DNA of 64,000 bases from Branchiostoma floridae (taxonomy: Eukaryota; Chordata; Leptocardii; Amphioxiformes; Branchiostomatidae). The position numbers and the translations under genes are program-made. The stretch lies in the NCBI RefSeq assembly GCF_000003815.2, contig NC_049980.1, forward strand, positions 32,847,747 through 32,911,746. Reading direction: 5' to 3'. The notes beneath the pieces are model-generated. The model was given only the letters and a program-made list of their open reading frames with translations, was not told where the DNA came from and searched no databases. Positions 39,425 to 52,204 of the stretch are shown piece by piece. Positions within the stretch are counted from its first letter, which is position 1. The number at the start of each line of letters is the position of its first letter.

Positions 39425-39905
39425 AATATAGGTAAAACTTTTCTAATCATATCTCAGGGTCACAAATTACCGGTTAGCCTTCTAGCAGATTCGGTGTGAA
39501 AGATATGGAGCTCTTCTTCACTTTATTCAGCCTCATTCTTTCTACAAAGGCTAGTTTGCAATGAACATATTTGTCGGTTTGACTCCGTGCGGGTGTTCCT
39601 AATATGATATTATCTCCGCAGTTGGTGGCTAACAAATGATAACTTTACACGTCAGCTGTCAAGATGTTTTTCACACGAGTGGGAGGAAAACTGACAGCCA
39701 AGCTCAGCATGAGCACGTGGTTCATTGTCGGGGAAACACGAGCTCAGATCTCTATCAACCTCCTGTTGTGGTAGTCTCTTCATTGCAAATATCTTTAGCA
39801 CAAGATGATGATGGGTTGTTCTCTCTTTTCATTTTATATCAGCAAGGAAGCTCCCGGGTTTATGCCAGAAAAGCTGATGATGATTTCAGATAATCTCACT
39901 ATATC
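39425..39905 (+). repeat. Core block copy 6
   Basis: The plus ORF near 39507 reads MELFFTLFSLILSTKASLQ then stop. The plus frame 39636-39893, 85 codons, matches that in copy 2 with about a dozen differences. Confidence 0.75.
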
Positions 39906-39959
39906 TAACAACATAAGCAGTCATTTCAAACCAATTACAACTACTAATATAATTCTATA

Positions 39960-40115
39960 GTTTTTATTTTGAGGCAGCGGGTTAAGATTTACTGTGTTTG
40001 TTTTTCTATTTGCTTTTGGACAGGCGAGTGGCACTGAACTCAAGTTAGTAACTTATATTAACAGTGCGACATACATAGTACAGGCAGAAGATAACGGTGG
40101 TCTTTTCTTTTACCT
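39960..40115 (+). repeat. Retrotransposon 3'-end-like segment
   Basis: CAAGTTAGTAACTTATATTA recurs at 30915 and, diverged, at 58909, where it belongs to the LINE 3' region. Confidence 0.55.
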
Positions 40116-40118
40116 TCC

Positions 40119-40262
40119 CAACCGAAGTCAGGTACCCATTTTTACACCTGGGTGAAGTGAGGAAGGTCGTGTAAAGGGCCTTTCCCAGGGGCACAACGTC
40201 AAGGGGCAAGGCGGGTATCGAACTCAGGACCTCTAGATTCCGAGTCGAAAAGCTTCGCAGTA
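40119..40262 (-). mobile_element. SINE family B
   Basis: Reverse strand: TTTTCGACTCGGAATCTAGA then box B-like GAGTTCGATACCC. The body CCCAGGTGTAAAAATGGGTA matches 12741-12870. Confidence 0.75.
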
Positions 40263-40440
40263 AAAATAGCTGGATTGAAAGTTTTTGAAGATTGATATAA
40301 TTTTGTATTCTTTATTCCCGTTGCTAGTAGGGCCATAGTAAAATGTACTATATGATATATATAAGACCGATCTTGTCACCGATCTTGTGCCCTTGGGAAA
40401 GGCACTTTACACGACTTTCCTCACTATACTCAGGTGAAAA

Positions 40441-40706
40441 TGAGTAGCCGGTGCAATGGCCTAGTGGGTAGAGGGTTCGCCTTGCATTCGGTAGGTCGTG
40501 AGTTCGATTCCGGCCGAGTCATACCAAAGACTTTACGAATGGTACATGCTACTTTCTCTGCTTAGCACTCAGCATTCGAGAAAGAGTATGGAAGTTGAAC
40601 ACACACCACTACCAGTGGACTAGCCCCCTGTTGTAGTGATTGCGTTGTGTGGCCCAGGGCTAATGAAACAGAGATGGGCACCACCCTATGCGCCATCTTG
40701 GCGCGG
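40441..40706 (+). mobile_element. tRNA-derived SINE (family C)
   Basis: Box A TGGCCTAGTGG and box B AGTTCGATTCC are close to consensus and about 40 bp apart. The body (CTGCTTAGCACTCAGCATTC, GTTGTGTGGCCCAGGG) is shared with 4430-4795. Not called as a tRNA gene because the stems do not pair well and the transcript extends into SINE body. Confidence 0.75.
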
Positions 40707-42160
40707 GAAGGGTTTAACTTAATTTCAACTAATATGTAAGACACACAGCATCCTAGTAACAGCATAGACACATATTCAACCATGTAAGTATTTTTACATG
40801 ATATGACTATTCAACTGACACCACACATGAAGCTTCTGTTGGTATATCATATTGGCATTTATGTCATACCTGTGACGCGAAAACGTTCGATACGGGTGTT
40901 CCGGACCGGCTGATAACTTTCCGTACGGCCCGGGCTTATCACACGGGCTCCATTCGAATAAATCGAACTGTTTCGAGCGGGCCGAGTACGGCGTCATCGA
41001 AAGTTCGAATACCTGATTCGGACGTTGGAACATTACTGTTGCAACGCTTTTTTTTTCGAGGGCACCAAATTTGTTCAACTTCTGGCGCATTTCGCATCAA
41101 AACATGGGTTTTCTCAGGTGGGCATGACGTAAATAAAATACAACATGGTGTATTCCGCATCACCCTCGGCCTCAGCCCTCCCGAGGGTCGGGATGACACC
41201 TTGGGCGATACGGAATACACCGTGATGTATTCTATATTTAATGCAACATTTTCTACGGTTTCGACACGCATGGGAGAGTGACGGTGGTGAAATAGTCAAT
41301 GTAAATTAGCTTATCAAAATCATGTTCGCACTCTAAAAGCGCCATACACATTCGGCTAGTACAAACTGTCACTGCTCAGTCAGTAACTGCCAGCCGTGTT
41401 ATACACATGGGGTCTAAACTTAGCCTAGAAGGTTTGCCAAATAACCACTCTTCAAGACACTTTACTGGGCGAGGACAGCAGACCTGAAAGAAGGAATCTA
41501 AAAGACAGAATGTAGATCTACCTTATATTACTGGTGAAATATATGCAGATGCATCGAAGCAGAAAAAAGATGACTCTGTGTCGTTACTCATTTCTTTCCT
41601 GAGTGCCAGTCTGCGTTGGCAGTTACCATGGCAACAGCACAAGCAGCCTTGTTGAAGTGCAAGAAAGATGACGTATTGATTGTCCCAATAGCGACGCACG
41701 CTGCTGAAAGATGGAGCGAGTCAAACTTAACCTTGATTTTTCATTAGTCTTTAACGTCTACGCTTCCCACGAGGTTGTGGAGAAGTTGTACACCTGCCTT
41801 GATGGGCAGAAGAGTATAATAGACGACTTATCCATCCATTTGCGCCCCGTTTTGGTCCTTGCAGCAGGAAAACAAAAGAAAATGTTTTCATGTTGAAGTG
41901 GTTGAAAGCAAGGAAATTGTCCCTGTTGAAAGGTGATATTGTGTTGGCCTTCCATTAAACACTGGCGTTTGACAAAGTTGGAAAACCAATAAATGATCTG
42001 GTGAGTAGCAGCTGTTAAAGGTTAACTACGAGCAAGTTGCCTCCTTGTAAAGTTTTCTTTCTTTAAGTGCCAAAAGAGTGTCGATGACTTTTATCATTCC
42101 AACACTTTATGCACCTTCATCCATCCAAATTTGAAGTTTTGAATGCGGATCCGTTGTTTA
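40707..42160. other. No supported gene; one hairpin
   Basis: GGTGTATTCCGCATCACCCT at 41148 folds on GGGCGATACGGAATACACC ending 41221. 40860-41010 is GC-rich and repeats 3110-3260. Frames at 41600-41900 (for example MATAQAALLKCKKDDVLIVP near 41629) have no recognisable domain. Confidence 0.4.
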
Positions 42161-42566
42161 TAAATGAGGAAACATATAGGATGGACGCTGGTGGAGGCAC
42201 TTAAGTAATTGAGAAATGAGACGGAAAAAAACGGACCCATGTCTGCCGAAACTTCCGTGTAGCATATCTGATGTGTTACACCGACCGGCGATATAGATAC
42301 AGACACAGATAGCAGGTAAATGAATCCTTCGACGAGCCATTAATGAAGGGACATTTGCAAGCAACGCGTCCTCCGTATCGCTGCGCAGTTTTTCAAGAAT
42401 GGCCGATGTTCGCTGGTCACCGAGCCCTATCAAATGTAACAGTGTGAAACTACGCTCGATTACCTGGAAAGTTTCGACATTTGGCTAACTTCTGGCCGTC
42501 AGGAGATTCAGACAAAGGTCTTTGACACCGGCTTAGATAACATGTCAATCTTCACATGTTAAGGTT
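42161..42566 (+). repeat. Composite element, left part, copy A
   Basis: ACGGACCCATGTCTGCCGAA and TTCTGGCCGTCAGGAGATTC recur at 60400-60800, and the second half at 55490-55665. Confidence 0.85.
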
Positions 42567-42589
42567 CACACGTCTGGGAAGGTTTATTA

Positions 42590-43320
42590 GCTTCGCCAAG
42601 AAGATTATGTTTTTGCCGACTTGGGTCTGTATGTAGGTCAACAGGATATAACTCGAGAAATTGTGGATGGAACTTTTTTATTTTTTGCAGGTGTGTAGCG
42701 GTTGTTGAAAGGCATGCCTAGTTCGAAAATGGGTTACCTGGCGTTTTCCTATGGTACATTAGCGAGCTTGGTATTTTTTTTGGTGTTTTTTCGGGGAGCA
42801 TAAGTCAAAATGTAGCTGGGCGATTTCCACGATATTTGGCAGGTCTGTAGCGGTTGCGGAAAGGATTGTCATGTGCGAGAATGGTTAACCTACCTTGTAC
42901 CTATGGTGCTGTAGCTGGCTTTGTATGTAAGTGCGTTTGTCTGTATGCAAGATAACTCGAGATGTTCTTGATGGATGCTAATGATATTTGGTTGATAGGT
43001 AGGGGACACAAAAAGGAAGGTCAAGTTCGATAATGGGCCTCCTGGCAAATTGTTTTGGTACTGCAAGTGAGCATCAAAGTTTGCGCCTAAATTTTACAGA
43101 AGTGCCAGGTTCATGATTTTTTACTGGTGGATAGCTGTTGGTACTAGGAGTCAATGGTCTAATTTTGGGCCCCCTAGCAGCTTGTTTGGAATTGCAGTGG
43201 GTGTTATATTTCGTAACTTTTTAGATGGATAACTCCTGAGGGGATTGATGGATATTTTTTGTTTTTGGTAGGTAGGTACTTTGGATGATTATCAACATAA
43301 TGAGATGCAAATTATATAAA
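42590..43320 (+). repeat. Degenerate tandem family of about 120-180 bp
   Basis: Several diverged units of TTTGTCTGTATGCAAGATAA, CTCGAG and ATGATATTTGGTTGATAGGT. Related to 1625-1860. Confidence 0.5.
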
Positions 43321-44571
43321 TCACTCTGTATTTAATATAATTACTTAGGGAAACTTCTATAACGGTTGAAAAATACTTGTGACGGAGTCACCTGAAAGGA
43401 CTTGAATCGACCCATAGATGTCTAAAAATAGAGAAGAAATAGGTCAAGGGAGCCAGTGGAAGCAGATGCTCCCTGATAAACAGATGTTGTCTTGGAAGCA
43501 TGAAATTCTGATTGACCAGGGATGTTACCAGGTCATCCGTGTGCTATTTGGCCAGGCTGGAGTCTGGTAGAGACTACTGTCTGAAAAAATGCCTATAAAT
43601 GGTCATGGTTCATGTTAGCAAAATACAAAGCCTGACCGTGTCCAACACGTATCTATAAAATTAAGCAATTAAACAGCTTGCTGAATTGATGTCAATACGA
43701 CGGCACACAGCAAAGGATTCATAGCAGTTGAAATATAACATATCTATATACAAGTGTTGCTTATATCTATATACAGATCAACAATAAAAGCAACACTATA
43801 TAATGGGAACGGTAAAAATGTAGTAGAGGGAACTTGACGAATATCACTTGATATAAAGATGTAGAGCTAATATCTACGAGACACTTCAGGTGTATTTTCG
43901 AATGATGGACTGAAAGGAAACTTGGTGTTCCATGTGCCAGTAACACTACAAGGGTCTAAACAAACGAATAAGCACTATATAAAGTTAGTAATATAACACA
44001 ACTGAACAATGACGGCTTGTAACACATAGTAGCTACATCTGTGAACTAGGTTAAAACAACAAGTGACCAAGTGCTGGGACAAGACAAACCCAACATGTTG
44101 CAGAACAGCACTTAGGTCAAAAGGGTCACCGTCAATTATCCACGCGTGCCTCAACTCTTAACAGAGATGTCATATTGTAAGGGAAAGGTCGGCTAGAAAG
44201 AACTGACATCATTGCGAGAAATACAAATCGCAAAAGGTGACAGGCGGCTGTCATCGGACAGTCGCAGAAATCAAAACCTTGGACTCTGACCTCTGACTTA
44301 ACTCGCGACTGCAAAACTTTACTTTCTATTTTCATGAGATTGAAACAAACGTTCACCAAGGCGGGGGCCGTAGCAATCCTTACGTATGACCCTTAGATGA
44401 CCCTTGGTGAGTTAAAAAGGTCCGTAAATTGGAAGGAACAACAGTGGCCGGGGTTTGGTGAGTGACGAATGCAATTATCGGCGTGTTCCTGTGGTTTCCA
44501 GGTTTCCAAGACCTACCCACATACCAAATATCACTACAATCCATTCAGCCGGTCTTCAATTTGCTGGTTTC
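43321..44571. other. No gene or clear repeat seen
   Basis: Frames are short and without motifs. Moderate AT content. Confidence 0.4.
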
Positions 44572-44622
44572 TACATACATACATACATACATACATACAT
44601 ACATACATACATACATACAAAC
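44572..44622 (+). repeat. CATA microsatellite
   Basis: About 12 units of ACAT. Confidence 0.95.
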
Positions 44623-44929
44623 GCTACCCAAAACATAACCAGCTCTCCGAAAGTAATTATGACAACACAAAATAGAACAGTAACCTCATACCTCTACCAA
44701 TAATTTTGTTCTGATTATGCAAAGACATTCATTCACATCGCCAAAAAATTTGCTGCATTATGTACACCAACAGAATAGACTAATCTACTCACAATGTTCA
44801 TAATCCAACCAACCACTACATGTGACTAGATAACATATGGACTTATACACATTAATCATTCAAAAAGAACGATCTTCCATAGAAATTGTTTATTTGGCGA
44901 AGATATGTGTTCGAGGAACTCTAGTTTTG

Positions 44930-45660
44930 GTGTTGTTGTTGTAGCCATGGGCGGCGTTTGGCATGGGTAGCCTTATTGAATAAACCACCACGTCGGCATC
45001 GTCTTAAGCACAGGTTTCGCCTGCACAATAAAATTTGCAAACCCTGGGGCTTTTATTCTTCTATGACGCCCGATGTCTAGTTAAGTTACCATCTTTGCTA
45101 TATATTCTGGACAAAGTTAGACAAAATTTGAACTAACCAAAAGTTTCGACTGCCCAGCTCGTGTTTTTGTCCTAGAATGAGCAGTCCTCTGTTTCTGTCT
45201 TCCCAGTATGTACTCGTAGATAGATACATGCTTTCTCCAGCGAGACCAAGTGTCCAGTTGACTCTACACGTACGTGTTGGGAAACTTCCAAGGTTCTTAA
45301 ATTTGGGCGTTTTCGTTCAAGAAACATCTTAATGCAAAACAAAATCTCCAAAAAAATATTCATAGTATGATAATATTTAAGGTATGTAAATCTGCTATAT
45401 CTGGTCACGCTGAGAAGATGGTTATTCAAGTAAACCTACCTTTGGACACACAGAGCTCTCCCCAAAAAACGTCTGAGCAAGGAGCTGATGTATCTCTGGA
45501 GAGGCCAAAAATAAGATTGGGGGGACAGAACTGTTGGGCCGCACATGAAGGCGTGCTCTGTGTCATGTGGGGCCCGAAAGGTGCGCTTTGCGGCGTTAAA
45601 AAAGTTTGTGCACTGCTAAAGAATAAGATGTACAGTAATTGTTTCACATCTGTGTAAGGA
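44930..45660 (+). repeat. Composite element, right part, copy A
   Basis: GTTGTTGTAGCCATGGGCGG to TGTTTCACATCTGTGTAAGG. Plus frame has GADVSLERPKIRLGGQNCWA then HEGVLCVMWGPKGALCGV; the same reading survives in copies B and C. Uninterrupted form of the target of the LINE at 56204. Confidence 0.8.
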
Positions 45661-45944
45661 TTTAACTAATGCCTGGTTCTTTACTAAAAGCGCTTGAAGT
45701 GTTGTTCAAATATATGTGGCCCAGATGTTTCAGATTATATGTAACGTTGCAATGATAATAAGTGTGTTGCAAATTCATTGGCTGTGACCTGACTTTGTTT
45801 CCTACTTTATTTATTGATTGATATTCTCCAAATACGTATACAATGGAGGGTATGGCGGAACAGGTGTCAGAAGACGCCTTTTCAAAGCCGCCATACTGAA
45901 ATCATAACAAACTGATACATGAAATAATAATACATATAGATACA

Positions 45945-47737
45945 TGAATGAATAAATGATCTTTATTAAAGTGTCGTGCGTTTACAAACGCCCAGCCCGC
46001 GTGAGCTTATAAGACACGTCAACAGAAAGTATACATGAACAGAGGGTAATACATGTACAACGTAAGTGAACATAGGAAACATGAGCAGTAGCTGCTAAAC
46101 AAACATAGGTAACAGAAGAGAACTGTAATAATATAATCGCAGACATAAATCAAAATCAACAAACCAAGAATTCTCAAGATTAAACAAAGTAAAATATATA
46201 CAGAATATGAGGTAAACAAAAGAACAGATGTATATGTGAATCATGTGTATAACTGTCTTCTTCTTTTGTTCCAGGCTTTGTGTAAGAAGTGTGAAAATTC
46301 AGAAACCCCCTCATTAAATAACCACTTCATTCTGATTTCGTCCCTTTCCCAGATGACCTCTGGAGATTTTTCATACATTTTGCGAAACAGTCTTTCCCGT
46401 AGGTCATCATAGAAAGGGCAGTAGAAGAGAAAGTGCGCCTCGTTTTCAACTTCACCTAGAGAACACATTGTACAAATCCTATTTTCCTCCGGGATTGCTT
46501 GGTACCGGCCAGTTTCAATATACAGTCACACACACCGTGGTAATATTCCCGCTCGCAACTGCGCACAAAGAGATCTTTGGCTTTTACTAAGGTTCATTGT
46601 TACATAATGATCTATGCAATAGGCATCCTTAAATAATCTGGACCAATCTTCTTTATACATATGAAATAGTTTCTCATTTATTTGCCGTGTATCCGCTCTT
46701 AATTTGTTTGCGAAAATATGTTCTTGTTCAGCACTACAAAATATTTTGTGTACGTCCTTGCTCCAGGGGCCGTGGTTTTGAATATCCCACAAAAATCCTT
46801 TCTTTGTGAGTCTGTCATTAGGCATATTGATAAGTCTATTCCACAAAGCAATAACTGCTCCTTTCCCTCTTATTTCACATAGCATCCAGCCCATGTCTCC
46901 TGTTATGGCAAGGACGGGAGCAAATCTGTGTACACCTAAGAAACACCGGATTGCCCTATTCTGGACCACGGAACACTTATCATATTTCTTATATCCCCAG
47001 ACACCTGCGGCATAGTCAAGAATGGGGCAAACACACGACTCATAGAGTTGTGTAAAAGCGTGGTATCCACGTTCTTTTAGAGCCTTAACTTTGCCTAGGA
47101 TACCACCTAGGGCTCTCCCCGCAGAGTCAGCGAGAACACTCGAGGCTGAGGTAAAAGACATGTGCTCATCTAAGTGGAGGCCTAAATATTTGTATGAACT
47201 CACAAGATCAAGCTTCGTCTCTCCAAAACGGAATTCATAGGAAGTCCTTCTTGCTTCATTTTTCCTAAAGTGCATGTTTTGTGTCTTTCCTTGGTTTATC
47301 ATAAGTCTCCACTTAGAGCACCATTCAGCAACAATGTTTAACATTTCTTGCAGTTCGCTCTCACTTTCTGCTACAATAATGATGTCGTCTGCATATAACA
47401 ACAAGCTTAATGTCATGTCATTAAGCCTGACACCCAACCCTGATTCTTTAACATTTTGAGCAAGGTCATTCACATATACAGCAAATTGGGTTGGAGACAG
47501 AACATCACCTTGTTTAACTCCAAAGGGGGTAGGAAACCATTGTGTCTGATACTCATTCACTTGTACACAAGCTACTGGGGACTTATAAAGGGTCATTATG
47601 GCTTGGTAAAATGTTCTATCGACGCCGTTCAGAATTAATCTATAAGCTAAGAGGTCTCTGTTTATCCAATCAAAAGCTTTTTGAAAGTCAACGAAGCAAG
47701 TAAAAGTTGATTTTCCTTGCTCAATTCGGGACCTTTC
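45945..47737 (-). mobile_element. 5'-truncated non-LTR retrotransposon with reverse transcriptase
   Basis: The minus-strand frame 46526-47743 (405 codons, of which the first few are flank) has FVDFQKAFD at residue 17, GVKQGDVLSPTQF at 75 and YADD at 117-120, the polymerase A, B and C motifs. It is followed by KWRLMINQGKTQ. One in-frame TGA at 46526 separates it from a 75-codon continuation (46241-46468) with MCSLGEVENEAHFLFYC, the usual Cys/His C-terminus. The N-terminal endonuclease is missing. The 3' end has AATAAAG and an ATTC tail. ATACA flanks both sides. It is dead as it stands because of truncation and stop. Confidence 0.93.
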
Positions 47738-47873
47738 ATACAATTTAAAAACAAGTAAATCAACGTATTACAGCTCAAATCAGGGTAAATCAACTAAGCA
47801 GCACACAAACATTAGCAAGTCAAATCTATGTAGTATCCATTAGATAGGACAAATTAACGTGGCCTTGTAGCAA

Positions 47874-48528
47874 GGCAAGTGGCGCATCTTCAGTAGATGG
47901 AAACCCCAATGTCGGTACCTTTCCAGTGTCCTTCTGTGTGGGATACAATTTCCGCTTGACGTCAGACGGAATAACAAGGAGTTTCTAACAAATTACGACG
48001 TTACGTGACAGAAAAGCAGGTATATTAGAAATAACATTGCAGTTATCAGAAAATTATTTATTTGTGTTAGGCAACAGGGGCTCAGTTCAGATTGACGGAG
48101 TCATCGGATGATGATTGACACCGAAGGCTTCAGGTACAAAGGCTGCTAACTACAACGGTTATTAAAAACTTCATGTGAAGCTTCCGGTACAAAGGCTGCA
48201 AACTACAACAGTTATTAAAAACTCCATGTAAAGATCAGCAGCTGAATACCATTAATGCCAGGGGACCTTCATAAACAAAAGGTTGCCACCAACAACATTT
48301 TTGAGTTATTGAGTTTGGAACAAGATGAACTAAATTTGTTCCAAATGATTCAAATATAAATTGGAAATCCTCTCTTTGGCACAGTAAAACAGAAGAAACG
48401 GTCAGACCGTTTCCGAAACCATATCCAGTTGCTTGAGTAACTACTTTTTGGTGTATCTTATTACCTGGATGTCTAACATACATCGACGTTAAACAGAAGA
48501 ATATTTGAAAACAACATTTGATGTCTGG
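47874..48528 (+). repeat. Companion block copy 5
   Basis: Part of the duplication; minus frame 48235-48483 identical to copy 3. Confidence 0.8.
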
Positions 48529-49039
48529 AAGTTTTGAACATTGGTAAAACTTTTCTAATCATATCTCAGGGTCACAAATTACCGGTTAGCCTTCTAGCAG
48601 ATTCGGTGTGAAAGATATGGAACACTTCATCACTTTATTCAGCCTGCTTCTTTCCACAATGGTTGGTTTGCAGTGGACATATATGTCGGTTTGACTATGT
48701 GCGGGCGTTCCTAATATGACGTTGTCCCCGCAGTTGGTGGCGAACAAATAATAACCTTACACGTCAGCTGTCAAGATGTTTTTCACACGAGTGGGAAGAA
48801 AACTGACAGCCGTGCTCAGCATGAGCACGTGGTTCATTGTTGGAGAAACACGAGCTCAGGTCTCTATCAACCTCCTGTCGGGGTAGTCTCTCTTTGTTGC
48901 ACGTATTTATAGCACAAAATATGATGGGCTGGTCTCTCTTTTCATTGAATTTCAGCAGTGAAACATGGGCATACACCAGAAAAGCTTTTGATGACTTGAG
49001 ATAATCCCACGAGATATTACTGTAAAAGTTAAGCATGTT
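48529..49039 (+). repeat. Core block copy 7
   Basis: Duplicate of copy 3. Minus ORF 48764-49036 and the plus ORF at 48621 are unchanged. Confidence 0.78.
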
Positions 49040-49278
49040 GTCTGTTTTTAAACTTTTTTTATTAAAAAAGAAGAAAATAGAAGTATTTTCACTCCATTAA
49101 AATGTGGGCAACAGTACTCACACATAACACGGAGAAACCATAATTCTAGAATTAGTTGCGCGCAGAGATATAGGAGGTGACAGTTCATCCATGCTCAATG
49201 TGTGACCCAAGGAGAGAAACAAGAAAATAAGTTGAATCATGAAACTACTAAAAAGTGATTCCTTATTATGTACGTGAG

Positions 49279-49703
49279 ATCGCGTGGCGTAATCGGCAGT
49301 GCGTTTGGCTCAGGACCCAGAGGTCCGGGGTTCGAATCCTGCCATGTCAACGATCTTGTCCCCACTTTTCTCAGGTGAAAATTAGTACCTAGGTTAGGGC
49401 CGTCCTCCGGATAGGACGTTAAATGGAGGTTTCGGGAGAGCCACACCCCACGCACCTTAAAGAACCCATCGCACTTATCGAAAAGAGTAGGGGTCCTTCC
49501 TGGTGTAAGTGGTTCCAAAAACCTACAGTTCTTTACCGCAAATGGGGCAATTACTGTCGTATGGAGGTTATTGTGCGCTGTATACAGGCTGCCATTACAG
49601 AACCTTGCGATTTAGCCCCGCCTATTGTAAGCTCCTCGCAATTCAGCCCCTGGCTGCGAAGATGGAGTCGTCGGCCCAAACAATACAATACAATACAATG
49701 CAA
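49279..49703 (+). mobile_element. SINE family A, copy 2
   Basis: Box B GGTTCGAATCC at 49328-49338. One substitution noticed relative to copy 1 (CGTATGG for CGTATTG). Confidence 0.88.
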
Positions 49704-50199
49704 ACAAGAGGACGATGTGCGCGGTCTCTTATGAATGGCGGACCTCTGAAGATGAAGGACTTGAGCCCTGTAGTCTTCAAAACTGTCAATGATCGTGAAT
49801 ATCGGGACGGTCATGTTACCAACATGGTGCACAGAGCAGCAAACGCCTAATCGTCCTGCGACGGTTGAAGATGTTTAGAGTTACTGAACTAGATCTAGTC
49901 ACCGTCTACACATGTAACGTACGACCCCTGTGTGAGAATGCTGTCCTCGGTTGGAATCCCGGACTCGCTAAAAACAGTCATCTCGTCTAGAGACCATCCA
50001 ACGTCGTGCATGCCGCATCATCCTGATAAGAAGTACACTCACTACTCAGAAGCCCTCACTCAGCTCGGACTATCCACCATTGATTCCAGGAGAGTCATAT
50101 TGAAATCAGCTCAGTCAATCATAAAATAATGAACAACAAATTCAGATATTTCAATCTCTCGAGTACCTTTAAGCCAAACTTCTACTCATTCGATTAAAA
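49704..50199 (+). pseudogene. LINE C-terminal remnant, copy 2
   Basis: Same breaks as copy 1, which dates the breaks before the duplication. Confidence 0.7.
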
Positions 50200-50868
50200 A
50201 GTGAGCCCGTTATAAAACCAATTGGATTACTTTTATTATCAACATTACTTGATAAACAATTCTTCAGGAATTTCGGACTGAAACTTTTGAAATCTTCTGG
50301 TCCTTTCCCCATTCCGGGGTGAAGCCAGTGGGCGGCAAACGCGACCTTGCCACAAACTGAACTGCACTCACACAAGAAAGAACCCAGCGCTACCGCAATA
50401 TTAGTCCAATACTAAATATTGCTACTGTATTGAATAAAGAATTGTGATCCTTCATGAACAACCTTATTGTCGATTTTAATGTTGATATATACCTTATACT
50501 ATGTCAATCCATAGCATCTTAATAGCAAGTTTTGTTTTAACTCATTGTGCTGTAAAGCATGTCATGTGAAATGATATGCTTTTAACTTGTTTGTAAAGTC
50601 TGAGATAAGAGACAAGATATGAGCCCATGCAGGTCCTGCCTCCCCGACTTCGTGAATCCTGAATGTAGGACCTACATATTTGCTTCTGATATTATTTAAG
50701 AAACGATCTTTAGATTGGAGCTCTCGGCAGGAAATCTCAAGACTCCTCCAGAACCTCCTGTGGTGCCTTCATTTCCTCATCATGCCGGGGTGATGTATAC
50801 GCTGACGCACACATGGCACCTGGCAGAGTCTTTCTTTTACCAACTTCTTTCTTTTTAGTCATAGCCGT

Positions 50869-51480
50869 TATGAACATAGGTAAAACCTTTCTAATCATAT
50901 CTCAGGGTCACAGATTACAGGTTAATCTTCTATTTTCGGTGTAAAAATTATGGAGCTCTTCTTCACTTTATTCAGCCTGCTTCTTTCCACAATGGCTGGT
51001 TTGCAGTGGACATATTTGTCGGTTTGAATCTGTGCGGGTGTTTCTGATATTATCTCCGCAGTTGGTGGCTAACAAATGATATCTTTACACGTTAGCTGCC
51101 AAGATGCTTTTCACACGATCGGGAGGAAACTGACAGCCGCGCTCAGCTTCTCATTGTCAGAGAAACACGAGCTCCAGTCTCTATCAACCTCCTGCCGGGT
51201 TAGTCTCTCTTTGTTGCACGTTTTTGTAGCACAACATATGATGGGTCGGTCTCTCTTTTCATTCAATTTCATTAGTGAAACTGCTTGTAGTCTTCGTGCA
51301 CCTTCTCTGGCAACAGGTGGGCGAACAGGTGAATAAACTCTCAAAAAGTCGACTTGAAGTTTTTGAGCCTCCTGAGCAGTGAAGAAACGAATTCTGTCTG
51401 TCCCAGCTAGAGATCCGACGAACATATTGAAACGTGCCATTGCTCGGACGCTAGACACCCATTGTTAAATCATGTTTTTT
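50869..51480 (+). repeat. Core block copy 8
   Basis: The minus ORF 51111-51458 (115 codons) starts MSSVRAMARFNMFVGSLAGT like copy 1 but has the same internal deletion as copy 4, giving a different C-terminus. Confidence 0.78.
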
Positions 51481-51828
51481 TTACAAGGTAGTGACTGTGT
51501 TAAGTTTCAAAGATGTATGAATCATGTGTATAATAAGCTATATAAGACAGGAGCTTAACTCCCATTTTTGGGATTGAGAAGGTCGGGAGGCCATGGTTGG
51601 CTAGGTGTGACAAGGGCCTCAACTCCCAACCATGTCCATGGTCTGGAGAAGGTCGGGAGGCCATGTTGGTTAGGTGTGACAGGGGCTTAACTCCCAACCA
51701 TGGTCTGGAGAAGGTCGGGAGGCCATGGTTGGCCATGTATGACATTCAACTAAAATACTGTGTTTCTGGAAGAAGTGCAAGCAGAAGTACAGTGTCTCTT
51801 TCTTTGATATTCAGCTGAACAGGAAAAC

Positions 51829-52035
51829 ACAGTCAGCACCAGGGACAGGGAAACACAGTCAGCACCAGGGACAGGGAAAAACAGTCAGCACCAGGGGCAG
51901 GGAAACTCAGTCAGCACCAGGGGCAGGGAAACACAGTCAGCACCAGGGACAGAGGAACACAGTCATCACTAGGGATAGGGACACCCAGTCAGCACTAGAG
52001 GCAAAGAGTTACAATCAGTACGACGGACAGGGAAA
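51829..52035 (+). repeat. 26-bp minisatellite, full array
   Basis: About eight units of CAGTCAGCACCAGGGACAGG plus GAAACA, decaying to the right. It corresponds to the first N gap. Confidence 0.93.
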
Positions 52036-52204
52036 TAATAGACATAATTCATGCAAATCATAACCTCATTTACATACTTAACGAGTCAAACTTTGATATT
52101 GAGTTTGGAACAAGATCAGCTAAATTAGTTCCAACTGATTCAAATATCATATGGAAACTCTCGCGGTGACAATAAAAATAGAAAAATATTTGTGAACAAC
52201 ATTT

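Larger units (their letters stand above)
47575..51408 (+). repeat. Right copy of the 3.83-kb near-identical duplication
   Basis: Partner of 31501-35334. Both flanks differ: on the left the LINE continues here but is N in the partner, on the right this copy continues with AGATCCGACGAACATATTGA. Confidence 0.95.

Noticed and set aside
40441-40530. Functional tRNA gene
   Set aside because: Boxes A and B are good, but the acceptor and anticodon stems do not pair convincingly and the sequence continues into a SINE body shared with 4430-4795.
44132-44359. 75-codon minus ORF
   Set aside because: No motif, no conservation visible in the window, no flanking splice sites.
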